Position numbers and translations under genes: made by a program. The notes beneath the pieces were generated by a model. The model was not told where the DNA came from, searched no databases, and was given only the letters and a program-made list of their open reading frames with translations. This document shows, in pieces, positions 27,109 through 35,828 of a stretch of 64,000 bases of DNA. Each line of letters starts with the position of its first letter. The first letter of the stretch is position 1. The stretch is from Paracoccaceae bacterium (GTDB taxonomy: Bacteria > Pseudomonadota > Alphaproteobacteria > Rhodobacterales > Rhodobacteraceae): positions 62,001 to 126,000 of the forward strand of contig CACGIS010000001.1 in the NCBI GenBank assembly GCA_902573175.1, in the 5' to 3' direction.

Positions 27109-28248
27109 TTTGGTAACATCATAATTATATAGCCATCGAAAAGGTAAACTTGCCGACTGTGGGAAACTTTTATCAAGGAACCTTAAACCGCTATGTGTGC
27201 AGGCTCTAATAAAACTATGTTCTAAATGAAATTTCCACGCATTATTTTTGATCTGTTTCATTAAACGCACCAAACGCGGTTTTCTTATTTCAAGATATTT
27301 ATCAGCAGCTTCACTGACATCTAGAAACGACATTAACTTCGTTAAAACAAATGCATCTTCTAAAGCAGAATTTGCTCCTTGAGCCAAAAATGGAAGCATT
27401 GGGTGAAGCGCGTCTCCAATTAAAAATATATTACCGCCCGTCCAATTAACTGGAATATCATGGGAACTCAAACCCCACTTATGGACTGTTGTAATTGACT
27501 CCAAAGTCTCCTTCATATCGCCCCCAAATTCAGAAAAAATATATTTTATTTCTTCTGGGCTCTCCGTCATACCCCACTCAAAGATTTCATTATTTTCAGC
27601 CTCTTGAATTAAAACTAGATTTAATTGATCACGGCCCCTTATAGGGTAAGAAACAATATGTTTATTTGGCGCGACAGTTAATCTTACTCCGTTGTGATGG
27701 GTATTTTTAATGGGAACAATAGTGCGCCAGGCAAAGTAATTGGTTTTTCTATTCGTATTTTGAATGGGGTTTAGTAAGGCTCGTGTTTTTGAATGTACCC
27801 CGTCGGCAGCAATTACAAAAGAATATTGACTGCTTAACGATTGCGCATCAGCAGCATAGCCCAAATTAAATATTACTTTATTACTTAAAGCTGATTGATA
27901 TAAAATTTTGATTAAGTCCGCTCGATGCATGAGCCGAAAGTGTTTATTTCCTAGGCTAGAACTTTGATCGAATTGCAGCAATTTTTTGCCCTTGTAATAA
28001 TCACATATCAAGATCGAGTTATTACAAACAGAATTGTCGATTGTATCTTCAGCAACGCCTAATTTTTTTAGTACACAAAAACCGTTTGGCGAAATTTGTA
28101 TTCCTGCTCCTAATTCGCTAATTTTCTGACTTTTTTCAAAAACGTGAACTTTATGACCAGCCGCGCCTAAAAGACTGGCAACGCTTAGTCCAGAAACACC
28201 TGCTCCAATTACTGCAACTTTCAACAAAGTATTATGCTCAAAACTCAC
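27097..28248 (-). CDS. FAD-dependent aromatic hydroxylase-like monooxygenase
   Basis: A 383-residue class A flavoprotein monooxygenase. The N-terminal dinucleotide fold is AVIGAGVSGLSVASLLGAAG followed by VHVFEKS; the DG motif region is FVIAADGVHSKTRALL; the second FAD motif is IFLIGDALHPMLPFLAQGAN. The pattern is closest to salicylate or 3-hydroxybenzoate hydroxylases (NAD(P)H-dependent aromatic hydroxylation). The genes around it (xth, dksA) give no pathway clue, so the substrate is open. It is transcribed alone, ending over xth. Confidence 0.86.
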   Translation of the reverse strand: MSFEHNTLLKVAVIGAGVSGLSVASLLGAAGHKVHVFEKSQKISELGAGIQISPNGFCVLKKLGVAEDTIDNSVCNNSILICDYYKGKKLLQFDQSSSLGNKHFRLMHRADLIKILYQSALSNKVIFNLGYAADAQSLSSQYSFVIAADGVHSKTRALLNPIQNTNRKTNYFAWRTIVPIKNTHHNGVRLTVAPNKHIVSYPIRGRDQLNLVLIQEAENNEIFEWGMTESPEEIKYIFSEFGGDMKETLESITTVHKWGLSSHDIPVNWTGGNIFLIGDALHPMLPFLAQGANSALEDAFVLTKLMSFLDVSEAADKYLEIRKPRLVRLMKQIKNNAWKFHLEHSFIRACTHSGLRFLDKSFPQSASLPFRWLYNYDVTKLNI

Positions 28249-28295
28249 CTTATCTACTATAAGATTAAGGCAAACAGACCCAAGCCACCAAAGCT

Positions 28296-28718
28296 CTATT
28301 CGTCTCTATGTACTTTTTCTTTACGCTCGTGTTTTTCTTGAGCTTCCAAAGTCATAGTAGCGATCGGTCTCGCATCCAGCCTTCTGAGAGAAATAGGGTC
28401 TCCTGTTTTTTCACAGTACCCGTACTCACCTTCATCGATACGCCGTAATGCAGAATCAATTTTAGCAACAAGCTTTCTTTGCCGGTCTCTTGTTCGAAGT
28501 TCTAAAGCGCGATCCGTTTCCTCACTCGCTCTGTCTGCTATGTCAGGAATATTTCGAGTACTGTCCTGAAGACCCTCGATGGTATCCTTACTATCAGACA
28601 TTAAATCTGCTTTCCAAATTAACAACTTACGTTTAAAATATTCTAGTTGGCGGTCGTTCATAAACGGCTCGTCTTCAGCCGGTCTATAATCATCTGCCAG
28701 AAAAACTTCAGGCTTCAT
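28296..28718 (-). CDS. dksA: DksA-like RNA polymerase-binding regulator with degenerate zinc finger
   Basis: A 140-residue DksA/TraR protein. The coiled-coil tip motif DxxDxA is present (D59, D62, A64 in IPDIADRASEETD), needed to reach the polymerase active site with ppGpp. The C4 zinc finger is reduced to one cysteine, C102 in GYCEKTGDPISLRRLDARP; the other three positions are not Cys. The same one-cysteine form is known in Rhodobacter. I choose the ATG at 28718, behind the strong GGGAGGG; an ATG 36 nt upstream also has AGAGG. Divergent from the MoxR gene. Confidence 0.9.
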   Translation of the reverse strand: MKPEVFLADDYRPAEDEPFMNDRQLEYFKRKLLIWKADLMSDSKDTIEGLQDSTRNIPDIADRASEETDRALELRTRDRQRKLVAKIDSALRRIDEGEYGYCEKTGDPISLRRLDARPIATMTLEAQEKHERKEKVHRDE

Positions 28719-28897
28719 AATCACCCTCCCCTCAAGCGTTTCAAGATTGGACATGCAGACCTCTTTTTATGTTCATCTTTATATCCCTGTAGGGTCGGGT
28801 TAAACTACCTAGGGTAATTTGTCACTAGCCAAATCAAAAGATTGAAGCTTTTCGATTATTTGGTTATTTTCACATATAGTTTAAAATGAGGTTCAAT

Positions 28898-29737
28898 ATG
28901 AAATTTAACGGCACAGATAATTATATAGCTACTGAAGATTTAATGATCGCAGTAAATGCTGCCGTTACTCTGGAACGACCCCTTTTAATTAAGGGAGAAC
29001 CAGGAACAGGCAAAACGGAACTCGCAAAACAAGTATCACTTGGCTTGAAATTAGAAATGCTGGAATGGAATATAAAATCTACAACTAAAGCCCAACAGGG
29101 ACTTTATGAATATGATGCAGTATCGAGATTACGAGACAGCCAGCTAGGTGACGAGCGCGTAAATGACGTCTCAAACTACATTCGAAAAGGCAAACTTTGG
29201 GACGCCTTTGAAAGTAAGCAAAAAGTGGTTTTGCTCATTGACGAAATAGATAAAGCGGACATTGAGTTTCCAAACGATCTTCTTCAAGAATTAGATAAAA
29301 TGGCTTTTTATGTATACGAAACTGGGCAAACTATTTCTGCTAAACAACGACCGGTTGTAATAATTACCTCAAATAATGAGAAAGAACTGCCAGATGCATT
29401 TTTGAGAAGGTGTTTCTTTCATTACATTAAATTTCCAGACCAAGAAACTTTGCGTAAGATAGTAAAAGTTCATTACCCTGATATAAAAGATAATCTTCTT
29501 TCGACTGCTTTAACCCAATTTTTCGAAATTAGAGAGCAGTCTGGTCTGAAGAAAAAGCCCTCAACTTCTGAAGTACTAGATTGGTTGAAACTATTGCTTG
29601 CGGACGATTTGAAGCCAGAGGATTTACGTCGAGATAGTTCATCAGCATTGCCAAAATTGCATGGAGCGCTCTTAAAAAATGAACAAGACGTGCAGCTTTT
29701 TGAAAGGTTAGCCTTTATCGCAAGAAACGAACGTTAA
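28898..29737 (+). CDS. MoxR-family AAA+ ATPase
   Basis: A 279-residue AAA+ ATPase. Walker A is GEPGTGKTEL, Walker B is VVLLIDEIDKADIEFPNDLL, sensor 1 is IITSNNEKELPDAFLRR with the arginine finger region. MoxR ATPases work with VWA proteins as chaperones that activate or assemble metal-dependent or multi-subunit enzymes. It starts at ATG 28898 with GAGG (28888-28891) 6 nt before; a start 12 nt upstream is weaker. It is first in a four-gene run with a tiny membrane protein, a VWA protein and an M48 protease. Confidence 0.9.
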   Translation: MKFNGTDNYIATEDLMIAVNAAVTLERPLLIKGEPGTGKTELAKQVSLGLKLEMLEWNIKSTTKAQQGLYEYDAVSRLRDSQLGDERVNDVSNYIRKGKLWDAFESKQKVVLLIDEIDKADIEFPNDLLQELDKMAFYVYETGQTISAKQRPVVIITSNNEKELPDAFLRRCFFHYIKFPDQETLRKIVKVHYPDIKDNLLSTALTQFFEIREQSGLKKKPSTSEVLDWLKLLLADDLKPEDLRRDSSSALPKLHGALLKNEQDVQLFERLAFIARNER

Positions 29738-29764
29738 ACCTTTGGGTTAAAATTTAGGAAAAAA

Positions 29765-29929
29765 ATGTATCTAATCGCGGCATTTATAGGTGCTCTAATA
29801 GGAGCAAGAACTGCAAGAAAAAGGAAAGGCTCAGTTATGGACGTGGCCTTTTACGCCGCTGGTTACTCCATCGCATTTGCTTTAGTCTCGCTAGTTATCA
29901 CTCTAATAATCCACCGGAATTTTCTGTAA
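29765..29929 (+). CDS. Small membrane protein (54 aa) between MoxR and VWA genes
   Basis: A 54-codon frame with AGGAA (29756-29760) just upstream of its ATG. It encodes two likely hydrophobic segments, one at the N-terminus (MYLIAAFIGALIGA) and one at about residues 29-50 (YAAGYSIAFALVSLVITLII), separated by a basic loop ARKRKGS. A two-helix hairpin with a cytoplasmic positive loop is the likely topology. It starts 27 nt after the MoxR stop and its TAA is 4 nt before the VWA ATG, so it fits as an operon member. I recognise no family. It could anchor the MoxR/VWA pair to the membrane (inference). Confidence 0.72.
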   Translation: MYLIAAFIGALIGARTARKRKGSVMDVAFYAAGYSIAFALVSLVITLIIHRNFL

Positions 29930-29933
29930 ATCA

Positions 29934-31118
29934 ATGTTCATTAAATTTTTCGATAATTTACGCAAATCCGGGGTCCCCGTAAGTCTCAGGGAATACTTAA
30001 CTTTTCTGGAGGCCTTAAGCAAAAATATTGGCACCTATGAAATCGAAAACTTTTATATTCTGGCTCGTACAATCATGGTAAAAGACGAAAGGCACCTTGA
30101 TCGATTTGATATAGCTTTTTCTCATACATTCAATGGTCTAGATGAGCTTTCTTTAGAAGAAATTATTAATAAAGCAGAGTTACCTGGCGACTGGTTAAAA
30201 AAATTAGCCGAAAAACACTTAAGCGAAGAAGAAATGGCAGAAATTAAATCTTTAGGCGGGTTTGAAAAACTAATGGAGACATTGAAAAAACGCCTGGAGG
30301 AACAAAAAGCACGACACCAAGGCGGTAATAAATGGATAGGAACCGCGGGAACAAGCCCTTTTGGTGCATACGGATACAATCCAGAAGGAATAAGAATTGG
30401 TCAAAATGAAAGTCGCCATAAAAAAGCTGTCAAAGTTTGGGATAAACGAAATTTCAAAAACCTAGATGACACTATCGAAATAGGAACAAGAAATATCAAA
30501 GTTGCATTGAAAAGACTACGAAAATGGGCACGAGATGGTGCAGAAGAAGAGCTAGATATTGATAAAACAATCCAGTCAACAGCGGAAAATGGCTATTTGG
30601 ATGTAAAAACCCGCCCAGAGCGGCGAAATGCAGTGAAAGTTTTACTCTTTTTGGATGTTGGTGGCTCAATGGACCCCTATATAAAATTGGTCGAAGAACT
30701 TTTTTCCGCTGCCAGAAGTGAATTTAAGCATTTAGAATATTTTTACTTCCACAACTGTATTTATGAGGGTGTATGGAAAGATAATCAAAGAAGGTGGACA
30801 GAGCAAATACCGACAGACGAAATAATTCGAACTTATGGCAATGATTATAAATGCATATGCGTTGGAGATGCTTCAATGTCGCCCTATGAAATAGCTTTCC
30901 CAGGTGGAGCTAATGAACATTACAATGCTGAATCCGGTCAAGTTTGGTTAGACAGAATTCGTTCTCAATGGCCAAATAGCCTTTGGATAAACCCAGTAAA
31001 ACAAAGTCTTTGGGGCTATACTCAGTCTATAGAAATGATAAAAGATATTTTTGAAGATAAAATGGTACCAATGACGCTTGAGGGTTTAGAGAAGGGTATG
31101 AAAGAATTAGCTCGTTGA
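29934..31118 (+). CDS. VWA-domain (CoxE-like) protein
   Basis: A 394-residue protein. The N-terminal half is helical and charged (residues 90-130), followed by a Gly-rich stretch around TAGTSPFGAYGYNPEG. The C-terminal VWA domain has a MIDAS-like DVGGSM (D241 to M246; classical DxSxS has Ser where Gly243 or Gly244 stands), then HLEYFYFHNCIYEGVW and VGDASMSPYEI. Such VWA proteins partner MoxR ATPases, as CoxE does with CoxD in CO dehydrogenase maturation. No cox genes are here. It is downstream of the small membrane protein by 4 nt. Confidence 0.87.
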   Translation: MFIKFFDNLRKSGVPVSLREYLTFLEALSKNIGTYEIENFYILARTIMVKDERHLDRFDIAFSHTFNGLDELSLEEIINKAELPGDWLKKLAEKHLSEEEMAEIKSLGGFEKLMETLKKRLEEQKARHQGGNKWIGTAGTSPFGAYGYNPEGIRIGQNESRHKKAVKVWDKRNFKNLDDTIEIGTRNIKVALKRLRKWARDGAEEELDIDKTIQSTAENGYLDVKTRPERRNAVKVLLFLDVGGSMDPYIKLVEELFSAARSEFKHLEYFYFHNCIYEGVWKDNQRRWTEQIPTDEIIRTYGNDYKCICVGDASMSPYEIAFPGGANEHYNAESGQVWLDRIRSQWPNSLWINPVKQSLWGYTQSIEMIKDIFEDKMVPMTLEGLEKGMKELAR

Positions 31119-31140
31119 AAAATTTTAGGTAATTCTCCGT

Positions 31141-31827
31141 ATGTCAACTGTACTAATACCTATAGTTTTAGCAGGCCTCTATGGTGTGGTTATGTTTCAA
31201 TTTTCTGCTTGGTCTTTGAAAAGGCAGCTATCGAGGCAATCAAACCCATTGATAGATAAAAACCTAGAAAAAATAATGGCTAAATTCGCAAATATTCTCG
31301 AAGTTGAGAAGATCCGGATAAATATTTTCGAAACTGATCCGATAAATGGCCTAGCGGCACCTGACGGTAGAATTTTTATTACAAGAGGCTTTTATAAAAA
31401 ATATCAAAATGGAGATATAACAGTTGAAGAAATATCATCCGTAGTAGCGCACGAATTAGGACACGTAGCATTAGGTCATATTAGAAGAAGAATGATTGAT
31501 TTTTCTGGACAAAATGCCGTTCGGGCAGCTCTCGGTGCCTTACTTTCTCGTTTGATTCCCGGGTTAGGAGGTTTTATTGCTAGTATTATTGGAAATTTAC
31601 TGATGGCTAGGCTATCAAGGCGCGATGAGTATGAAGCAGATGAATATGCTTCTGCGTTAATGATCAAATCTGGTCTCGGAATAGAACCACAAATCTCTAT
31701 GTTTAAAAAGTTAGATAAAATTTCAAACCTACAAGGTTCCGTACCAGCTTGGTTAATGAGCCATCCTCCTACACAAGAGAGAATAAATTCAATTAAAAAA
31801 TTAAATGCAAAAATTTATAACAGGTAG
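31141..31827 (+). CDS. M48-family zinc metalloprotease, membrane-anchored
   Basis: A 228-residue M48 peptidase. A hydrophobic N-terminal segment (residues 3-22) probably anchors it. The zinc motif HExxH is HELGH at residues 104-108, followed by VALGHIRRR, and the third ligand Glu is in RRDEYEADEYA. The central hydrophobic stretch (about 130-155, AALGALLSRLIPGLGGFIAS) is typical of HtpX/BepA-like enzymes. These proteases remove misfolded membrane or envelope proteins. It is 22 nt after the VWA gene, and may be part of the same unit. It converges on pgi with 4 nt between stops. Confidence 0.87.
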   Translation: MSTVLIPIVLAGLYGVVMFQFSAWSLKRQLSRQSNPLIDKNLEKIMAKFANILEVEKIRINIFETDPINGLAAPDGRIFITRGFYKKYQNGDITVEEISSVVAHELGHVALGHIRRRMIDFSGQNAVRAALGALLSRLIPGLGGFIASIIGNLLMARLSRRDEYEADEYASALMIKSGLGIEPQISMFKKLDKISNLQGSVPAWLMSHPPTQERINSIKKLNAKIYNR

Positions 31828-31831
31828 GCTA

Positions 31832-33436
31832 CTACTGCATAGTTTTTGCAACCTTGACTAAGTTTTGGGTTGAAGCGTTTAAATCATTACCTCCTGAACC
31901 TGTCATTAAAAAATTTTCCAGCCCTGTGGCTAATTCTTTACCTAATTCTACGCCCCATTGATCAAAGCTATTTATCCCTAAAATTTTACCCTCTACAAAA
32001 ACCCTATGCTCATAAAGAGCAATTACTTTTCCTAAAATTTTAGGTGTCAACTTAGGATATAAAAGAGTTGTGGAGGGTCGGTTTCCGGGAAAAATTCTAT
32101 GCCTCGCTTGCTCCTCAAATTTGTCATGGTTAACATCATCACTACTTAACTTAGAACATACTTGCTCAAAACTGCGCCCCAGCATCAAAGCTTCTGACTG
32201 AGCAAAACAATTCGATAATAATGATTTGTGATGATGATCTAAATAAGGCTCATGTGACTGAGCCGCTACTAAAAATTCACAAGGTATTATTCTAGTACCT
32301 TGGTGTAACAACTGGAAGAAGGCGTGCTGACCGTTGGTACCTGCTTCACCCCAGACCACTGGAGCAGAATGAAAACCCAAGAGGCTTCCATCAAGATCTA
32401 CGCTCTTACCATTACTTTCCATTTCCAATTGCTGCAAATAGGCTGGAAGCTTATTAAGCCTTTGATCATAGGGCAGCACTGCTCTGGTTGAATAATTGCA
32501 AATTTGATTGTGCCAGACCCCAATTAAAGCCAGTAATATGGGTAAGTTTTTTCCCATCTCAGCAGTTTTAAAATGAATATCCATTTCATGGGCACCATTT
32601 AAAAGTGACTCAAAGGCTTCTGCTCCTAAAGCTATAATTATCGATAGGCCTATTGGACCCCAAAGTGAGTAACGACCCCCAACCCAATCTTCAAATCCAA
32701 AAACATGATCGCGAGAGATACCAAATTCATCGGTTTTTTGAACTGCTGTAGATACAGCAGCAAATTGCAAAGACGGCTCATTCACTGTTCCAGACATCCA
32801 GTCATAGGCAGTTCGAGCATTTTTCATAGTTTCAGAAGTGGTGAATGTTTTGGAAGCAACAATAACCAAGGTCTTTTCAGGGTTTAATTTTGATAATACG
32901 TCGTGAATATGTGACCCATCCACATTGGAAATAAAATGACAGTTTGGTCCATCGTGATATGGTGCTAAAGCTTTAACAACCATGGCGGGTCCTAAATCAG
33001 ACCCTCCTATGCCAATATTAACCACATCTGTTATGTTACCACCTTGACCAGAAAACTGACCCGACCTTACACAGTCAGAAAATACTTTCATTTTTTCCAA
33101 CGTTTGCAAAATAGAAGGCATAACATCTAGTTTATTTACATAAATTGGGGTACTTTCTACATTCCTGAGCGCTGTGTGTAAGACAGCTCTGCCTTCACTA
33201 GTATTGATTAGTTCGCCTCTAAACATGGCATCTCGCGCCTTAGAAATGCCTCTAAATTTGGCTAAATTAATTAATAACTCAAGTGTTGGCTGATCAATGT
33301 TTGTTTTGGAAAAATCTAAAAATAAATCTTCTTGTAAGACGGAGAAACTCATTGCACGTTTTTTGTCTTGGTCAAACAAGGAAATGATTTTTCTATCTTT
33401 TACTTTTTGAAAGTATTTTAATAACTGATCAAACAT
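31832..33436 (-). CDS. pgi: Glucose-6-phosphate isomerase
   Basis: A 534-residue PGI interconverting glucose-6-phosphate and fructose-6-phosphate. Signature segments are VVNIGIGGSDLGPAM, SKTFTTSETMKNA, VWGEAGTNGQHAFFQLLHQG and the C-terminal GINSFDQWGVELGK with the catalytic Lys region. It is last in the minus-strand zwf-pgl-pgi operon, 14 nt after pgl. This grouping steers glucose-6-phosphate between oxidative and glycolytic routes. Confidence 0.96.
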   Translation of the reverse strand: MFDQLLKYFQKVKDRKIISLFDQDKKRAMSFSVLQEDLFLDFSKTNIDQPTLELLINLAKFRGISKARDAMFRGELINTSEGRAVLHTALRNVESTPIYVNKLDVMPSILQTLEKMKVFSDCVRSGQFSGQGGNITDVVNIGIGGSDLGPAMVVKALAPYHDGPNCHFISNVDGSHIHDVLSKLNPEKTLVIVASKTFTTSETMKNARTAYDWMSGTVNEPSLQFAAVSTAVQKTDEFGISRDHVFGFEDWVGGRYSLWGPIGLSIIIALGAEAFESLLNGAHEMDIHFKTAEMGKNLPILLALIGVWHNQICNYSTRAVLPYDQRLNKLPAYLQQLEMESNGKSVDLDGSLLGFHSAPVVWGEAGTNGQHAFFQLLHQGTRIIPCEFLVAAQSHEPYLDHHHKSLLSNCFAQSEALMLGRSFEQVCSKLSSDDVNHDKFEEQARHRIFPGNRPSTTLLYPKLTPKILGKVIALYEHRVFVEGKILGINSFDQWGVELGKELATGLENFLMTGSGGNDLNASTQNLVKVAKTMQ

Positions 33437-33450
33437 GGAAATCTCATTAA

Positions 33451-34140
33451 TTATGCGGCCCAGTGTATACTGGCGCCTGGCAAAATAGCTGAAATAGGCG
33501 CAATGCTCTTGGGTAAATCGATAGCCTTTTCAAAAGCTGTGCGTTTTTCGTCACCAAAAATCACTAAATGCTTAATCCTAGAACTATTCAAGACTTGGGC
33601 CGTAAGCGTTATTCTTGCCTCTAAAGCACCTGCAGCTCGCATAGGTAGTAAGGTCCGTGCATTACTCGAAAGTGCTTCCTCAAGATTATCACCACCAGGA
33701 AATAGTGATGCTGTGTGCATATCCGTACCCATTCCAAAAAGTAAAACAGAAATAGGCAAACTCCGTTCTATACGCTTTTGCAATTGAGGAATACCGAGTT
33801 CTGGGGTTAACGCTCCGGAGTACATCGAGATATATGTCGCCAAGGCAGCTTTTTTAATTAGTAGTCTTTCTCGAAGCAACTTTGTGTTTGAACGTTCACT
33901 ATTTTCAGGTACCCAGCGCTCATCATTTAAAATTATACTTACTCTTTTCCAATCCAAATCAAATTCACAAAGCTTATCAAAAATTGGACCTGGAGTGCTG
34001 CCACCTGGAACAGAAAAAATAATGTTTTTTCTTTCTTGTATCGATGCGGACAAATCACAAGCTAGAATTTCTGCAACTTTAGAAACCAAATCCTCTCTGT
34101 CATTATACTCTAAAAAATCAATCAAGGTATTTCGCGCCAC
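33451..34140 (-). CDS. pgl: 6-phosphogluconolactonase
   Basis: A 229-residue DevB/Pgl-type enzyme hydrolysing 6-phosphogluconolactone to 6-phosphogluconate. Visible features are the phosphate-binding VPGGSTPGPIFDKL, the SIILNDERWVPENSERSN motif, VLLFGMGTDMHTASLFPG and the HLVIFGDEKRTAFEKA segment. Its ATG lies 19 nt inside the end of zwf, showing translational coupling. Normal length for the family. Confidence 0.94.
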   Translation of the reverse strand: MARNTLIDFLEYNDREDLVSKVAEILACDLSASIQERKNIIFSVPGGSTPGPIFDKLCEFDLDWKRVSIILNDERWVPENSERSNTKLLRERLLIKKAALATYISMYSGALTPELGIPQLQKRIERSLPISVLLFGMGTDMHTASLFPGGDNLEEALSSNARTLLPMRAAGALEARITLTAQVLNSSRIKHLVIFGDEKRTAFEKAIDLPKSIAPISAILPGASIHWAA

Positions 34141-35570
34141 TTGCGGCCTTCACGCTCCAAAAGTGTCAGGCTATCCTGCGGACCAGAACTTCCGCTTTCA
34201 TAAGGTTTTGGAACGTCGTTTCTGTCAACCCATCCATTAATTATCGGGTCTGTCCATTCCCACGCCGCCTCAACCTCATCTCCTCGCATAAATAGCGTTT
34301 GATTTCCTCGAATGACGTCCATTATCAATCTTTCATAGGCGTCCGGCACTGCGTTTTCTTCAATTCCCAGGGTTTCAGAAAATGTCATATCCAATGGCAC
34401 GTCAATCAAACGCATACCACCCGGACCCGGCTCTTTTATGGTTACATCCATCGTAATTCCTTCGTCAGGCTGAAGCCTAATGATAAGAGCATTTTGATGA
34501 TTTCCAGCTTCTGGGCCAAAAATACTGTGAGGTTTTTCCTTAAATATAACAGCTATTTCCGATGTCCGGGCTTTAAGTCGTTTACCAGTACGCAGATAAA
34601 AAGGTACGCCAGCCCAGCGATAATTACTTATGTTAACCTTAAGGGCTACGAAACTTTCCGTCTTCGAGGTTTTGTTGTCTACACCTGTCCGATAATCTGG
34701 GTGGTCAACGCCTGGTCCATACTGACCCCGCACGATATGATGTGGAGCCACGGGATCAAGTGCTCTTATTACCTTTAATTTTTCATCTCGCACAGAGTCA
34801 GGTTCGAAGCGCGCAGGAGGCTCCATAGCAATTAAGCATAGTAATTGCATCAGGTGATTTTGAACCATGTCTCTCATTGCGCCCGAGTGATCATAATATT
34901 CACCTCGATCTCCAACCCCAACAGTTTCGGATACTGTGATTTGGATGTGGTCAACATACTGGGCATTCCATAGAGGCTCAAACAACATATTCCCAAATCT
35001 TATAGCCATGAGGTTCTGTACTGTTTCTTTTCCTAAGTAATGGTCGATGCGATATATTTGCTTTTCAGTAAAATGCTCTGCTAAAATTGCGTTTAGTTGT
35101 TTTGAAGTCGCCAAATCTTGTCCAAATGGTTTTTCTACAACAATTCTACTATTTTCAGTAGCGATTGCGTGTTCATGCAAACGTTCCGCTAAACTTCCAA
35201 ATAATGAAGGTGTAACAGAAAAATAAAATGCCAGTATTTTTTTCGGCCTAAGAGTAGATTTCAATGCACTCCATCCATTCGAACCAGTAGCATCAATCTG
35301 GATGTAATTTAGACATTTTAAAAAATTTTTAAGATCATCATCTCTAAAATTTATTTCGGCGAAACTTTTGATAGAATTTTCTACAAGAACATTGAATTTT
35401 TTTTGTGATAAATTTGAGCGGGCAGCACCAACAACTTTAGAGTCCGTCGGCATTTGACCTGCAAGAAACCTTCTAAACAATCCAGGAAAAATCTTTCTCT
35501 TTGCCAGATCACCTGTTGCTCCGAAAATGACCAAATCAAATGACTCAACGGGGATAACTCGAGATACCAT
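34122..35570 (-). CDS. zwf: Glucose-6-phosphate 1-dehydrogenase
   Basis: A 482-residue NAD(P)-dependent dehydrogenase starting the Entner-Doudoroff and pentose-phosphate routes. The Rossmann motif is FGATGDLAKRKIFPGLF; the substrate-binding signature is RIDHYLGKETVQNL; EKPFGQDL is also present. The last residues, TLLEREGRKWR, match the family. AAGG precedes the ATG at 35570. A perfect palindrome 39 nt upstream may be a repressor operator. It leads zwf-pgl-pgi; edd and eda are not in the window. Confidence 0.96.
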   Translation of the reverse strand: MVSRVIPVESFDLVIFGATGDLAKRKIFPGLFRRFLAGQMPTDSKVVGAARSNLSQKKFNVLVENSIKSFAEINFRDDDLKNFLKCLNYIQIDATGSNGWSALKSTLRPKKILAFYFSVTPSLFGSLAERLHEHAIATENSRIVVEKPFGQDLATSKQLNAILAEHFTEKQIYRIDHYLGKETVQNLMAIRFGNMLFEPLWNAQYVDHIQITVSETVGVGDRGEYYDHSGAMRDMVQNHLMQLLCLIAMEPPARFEPDSVRDEKLKVIRALDPVAPHHIVRGQYGPGVDHPDYRTGVDNKTSKTESFVALKVNISNYRWAGVPFYLRTGKRLKARTSEIAVIFKEKPHSIFGPEAGNHQNALIIRLQPDEGITMDVTIKEPGPGGMRLIDVPLDMTFSETLGIEENAVPDAYERLIMDVIRGNQTLFMRGDEVEAAWEWTDPIINGWVDRNDVPKPYESGSSGPQDSLTLLEREGRKWREIP

Positions 35571-35608
35571 ATCTACCTTCTTTTAATCACCAAAGCGCCT
35601 TAACATTT

Positions 35609-35620
35609 GTTAGCGCTAAC
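35609..35620. promoter_or_regulatory. LacI-type operator candidate upstream of zwf
   Basis: GTTAGCGCTAAC is a perfect 12-bp palindrome with a central CG, the form typical of LacI/GalR-family sugar-repressor operators, and lies 38 nt before the zwf ATG, in a 258-nt divergent region shared with tyrS. Flanking bases are TT and GA. A regulator gene is not nearby. The palindrome is seen; the regulator class is inferred from its shape. Confidence 0.6.
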
Positions 35621-35828
35621 GAAAAGCTAAAAATGTATACGCATAATTATTACACCAGAAATAATTCTTAAGCAGGTGAAAATTGGCAATCACTAAGTTT
35701 TGCATGACATTAGTAAGAGACAAACATAAAACATACAAAAAATTAAAAAACTTTACCTTGCTATATCCTAATTTTCTTAGCTATAGCCCATTACAGAACG
35801 TTTACGCAGTGACTTAACGAGGCCTAAC

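Noticed and set aside
34299-34778. Antisense frame (159 codons) opposite zwf
   Set aside because: Composition is that of a shadow frame and zwf is intact and well motivated on the other strand.
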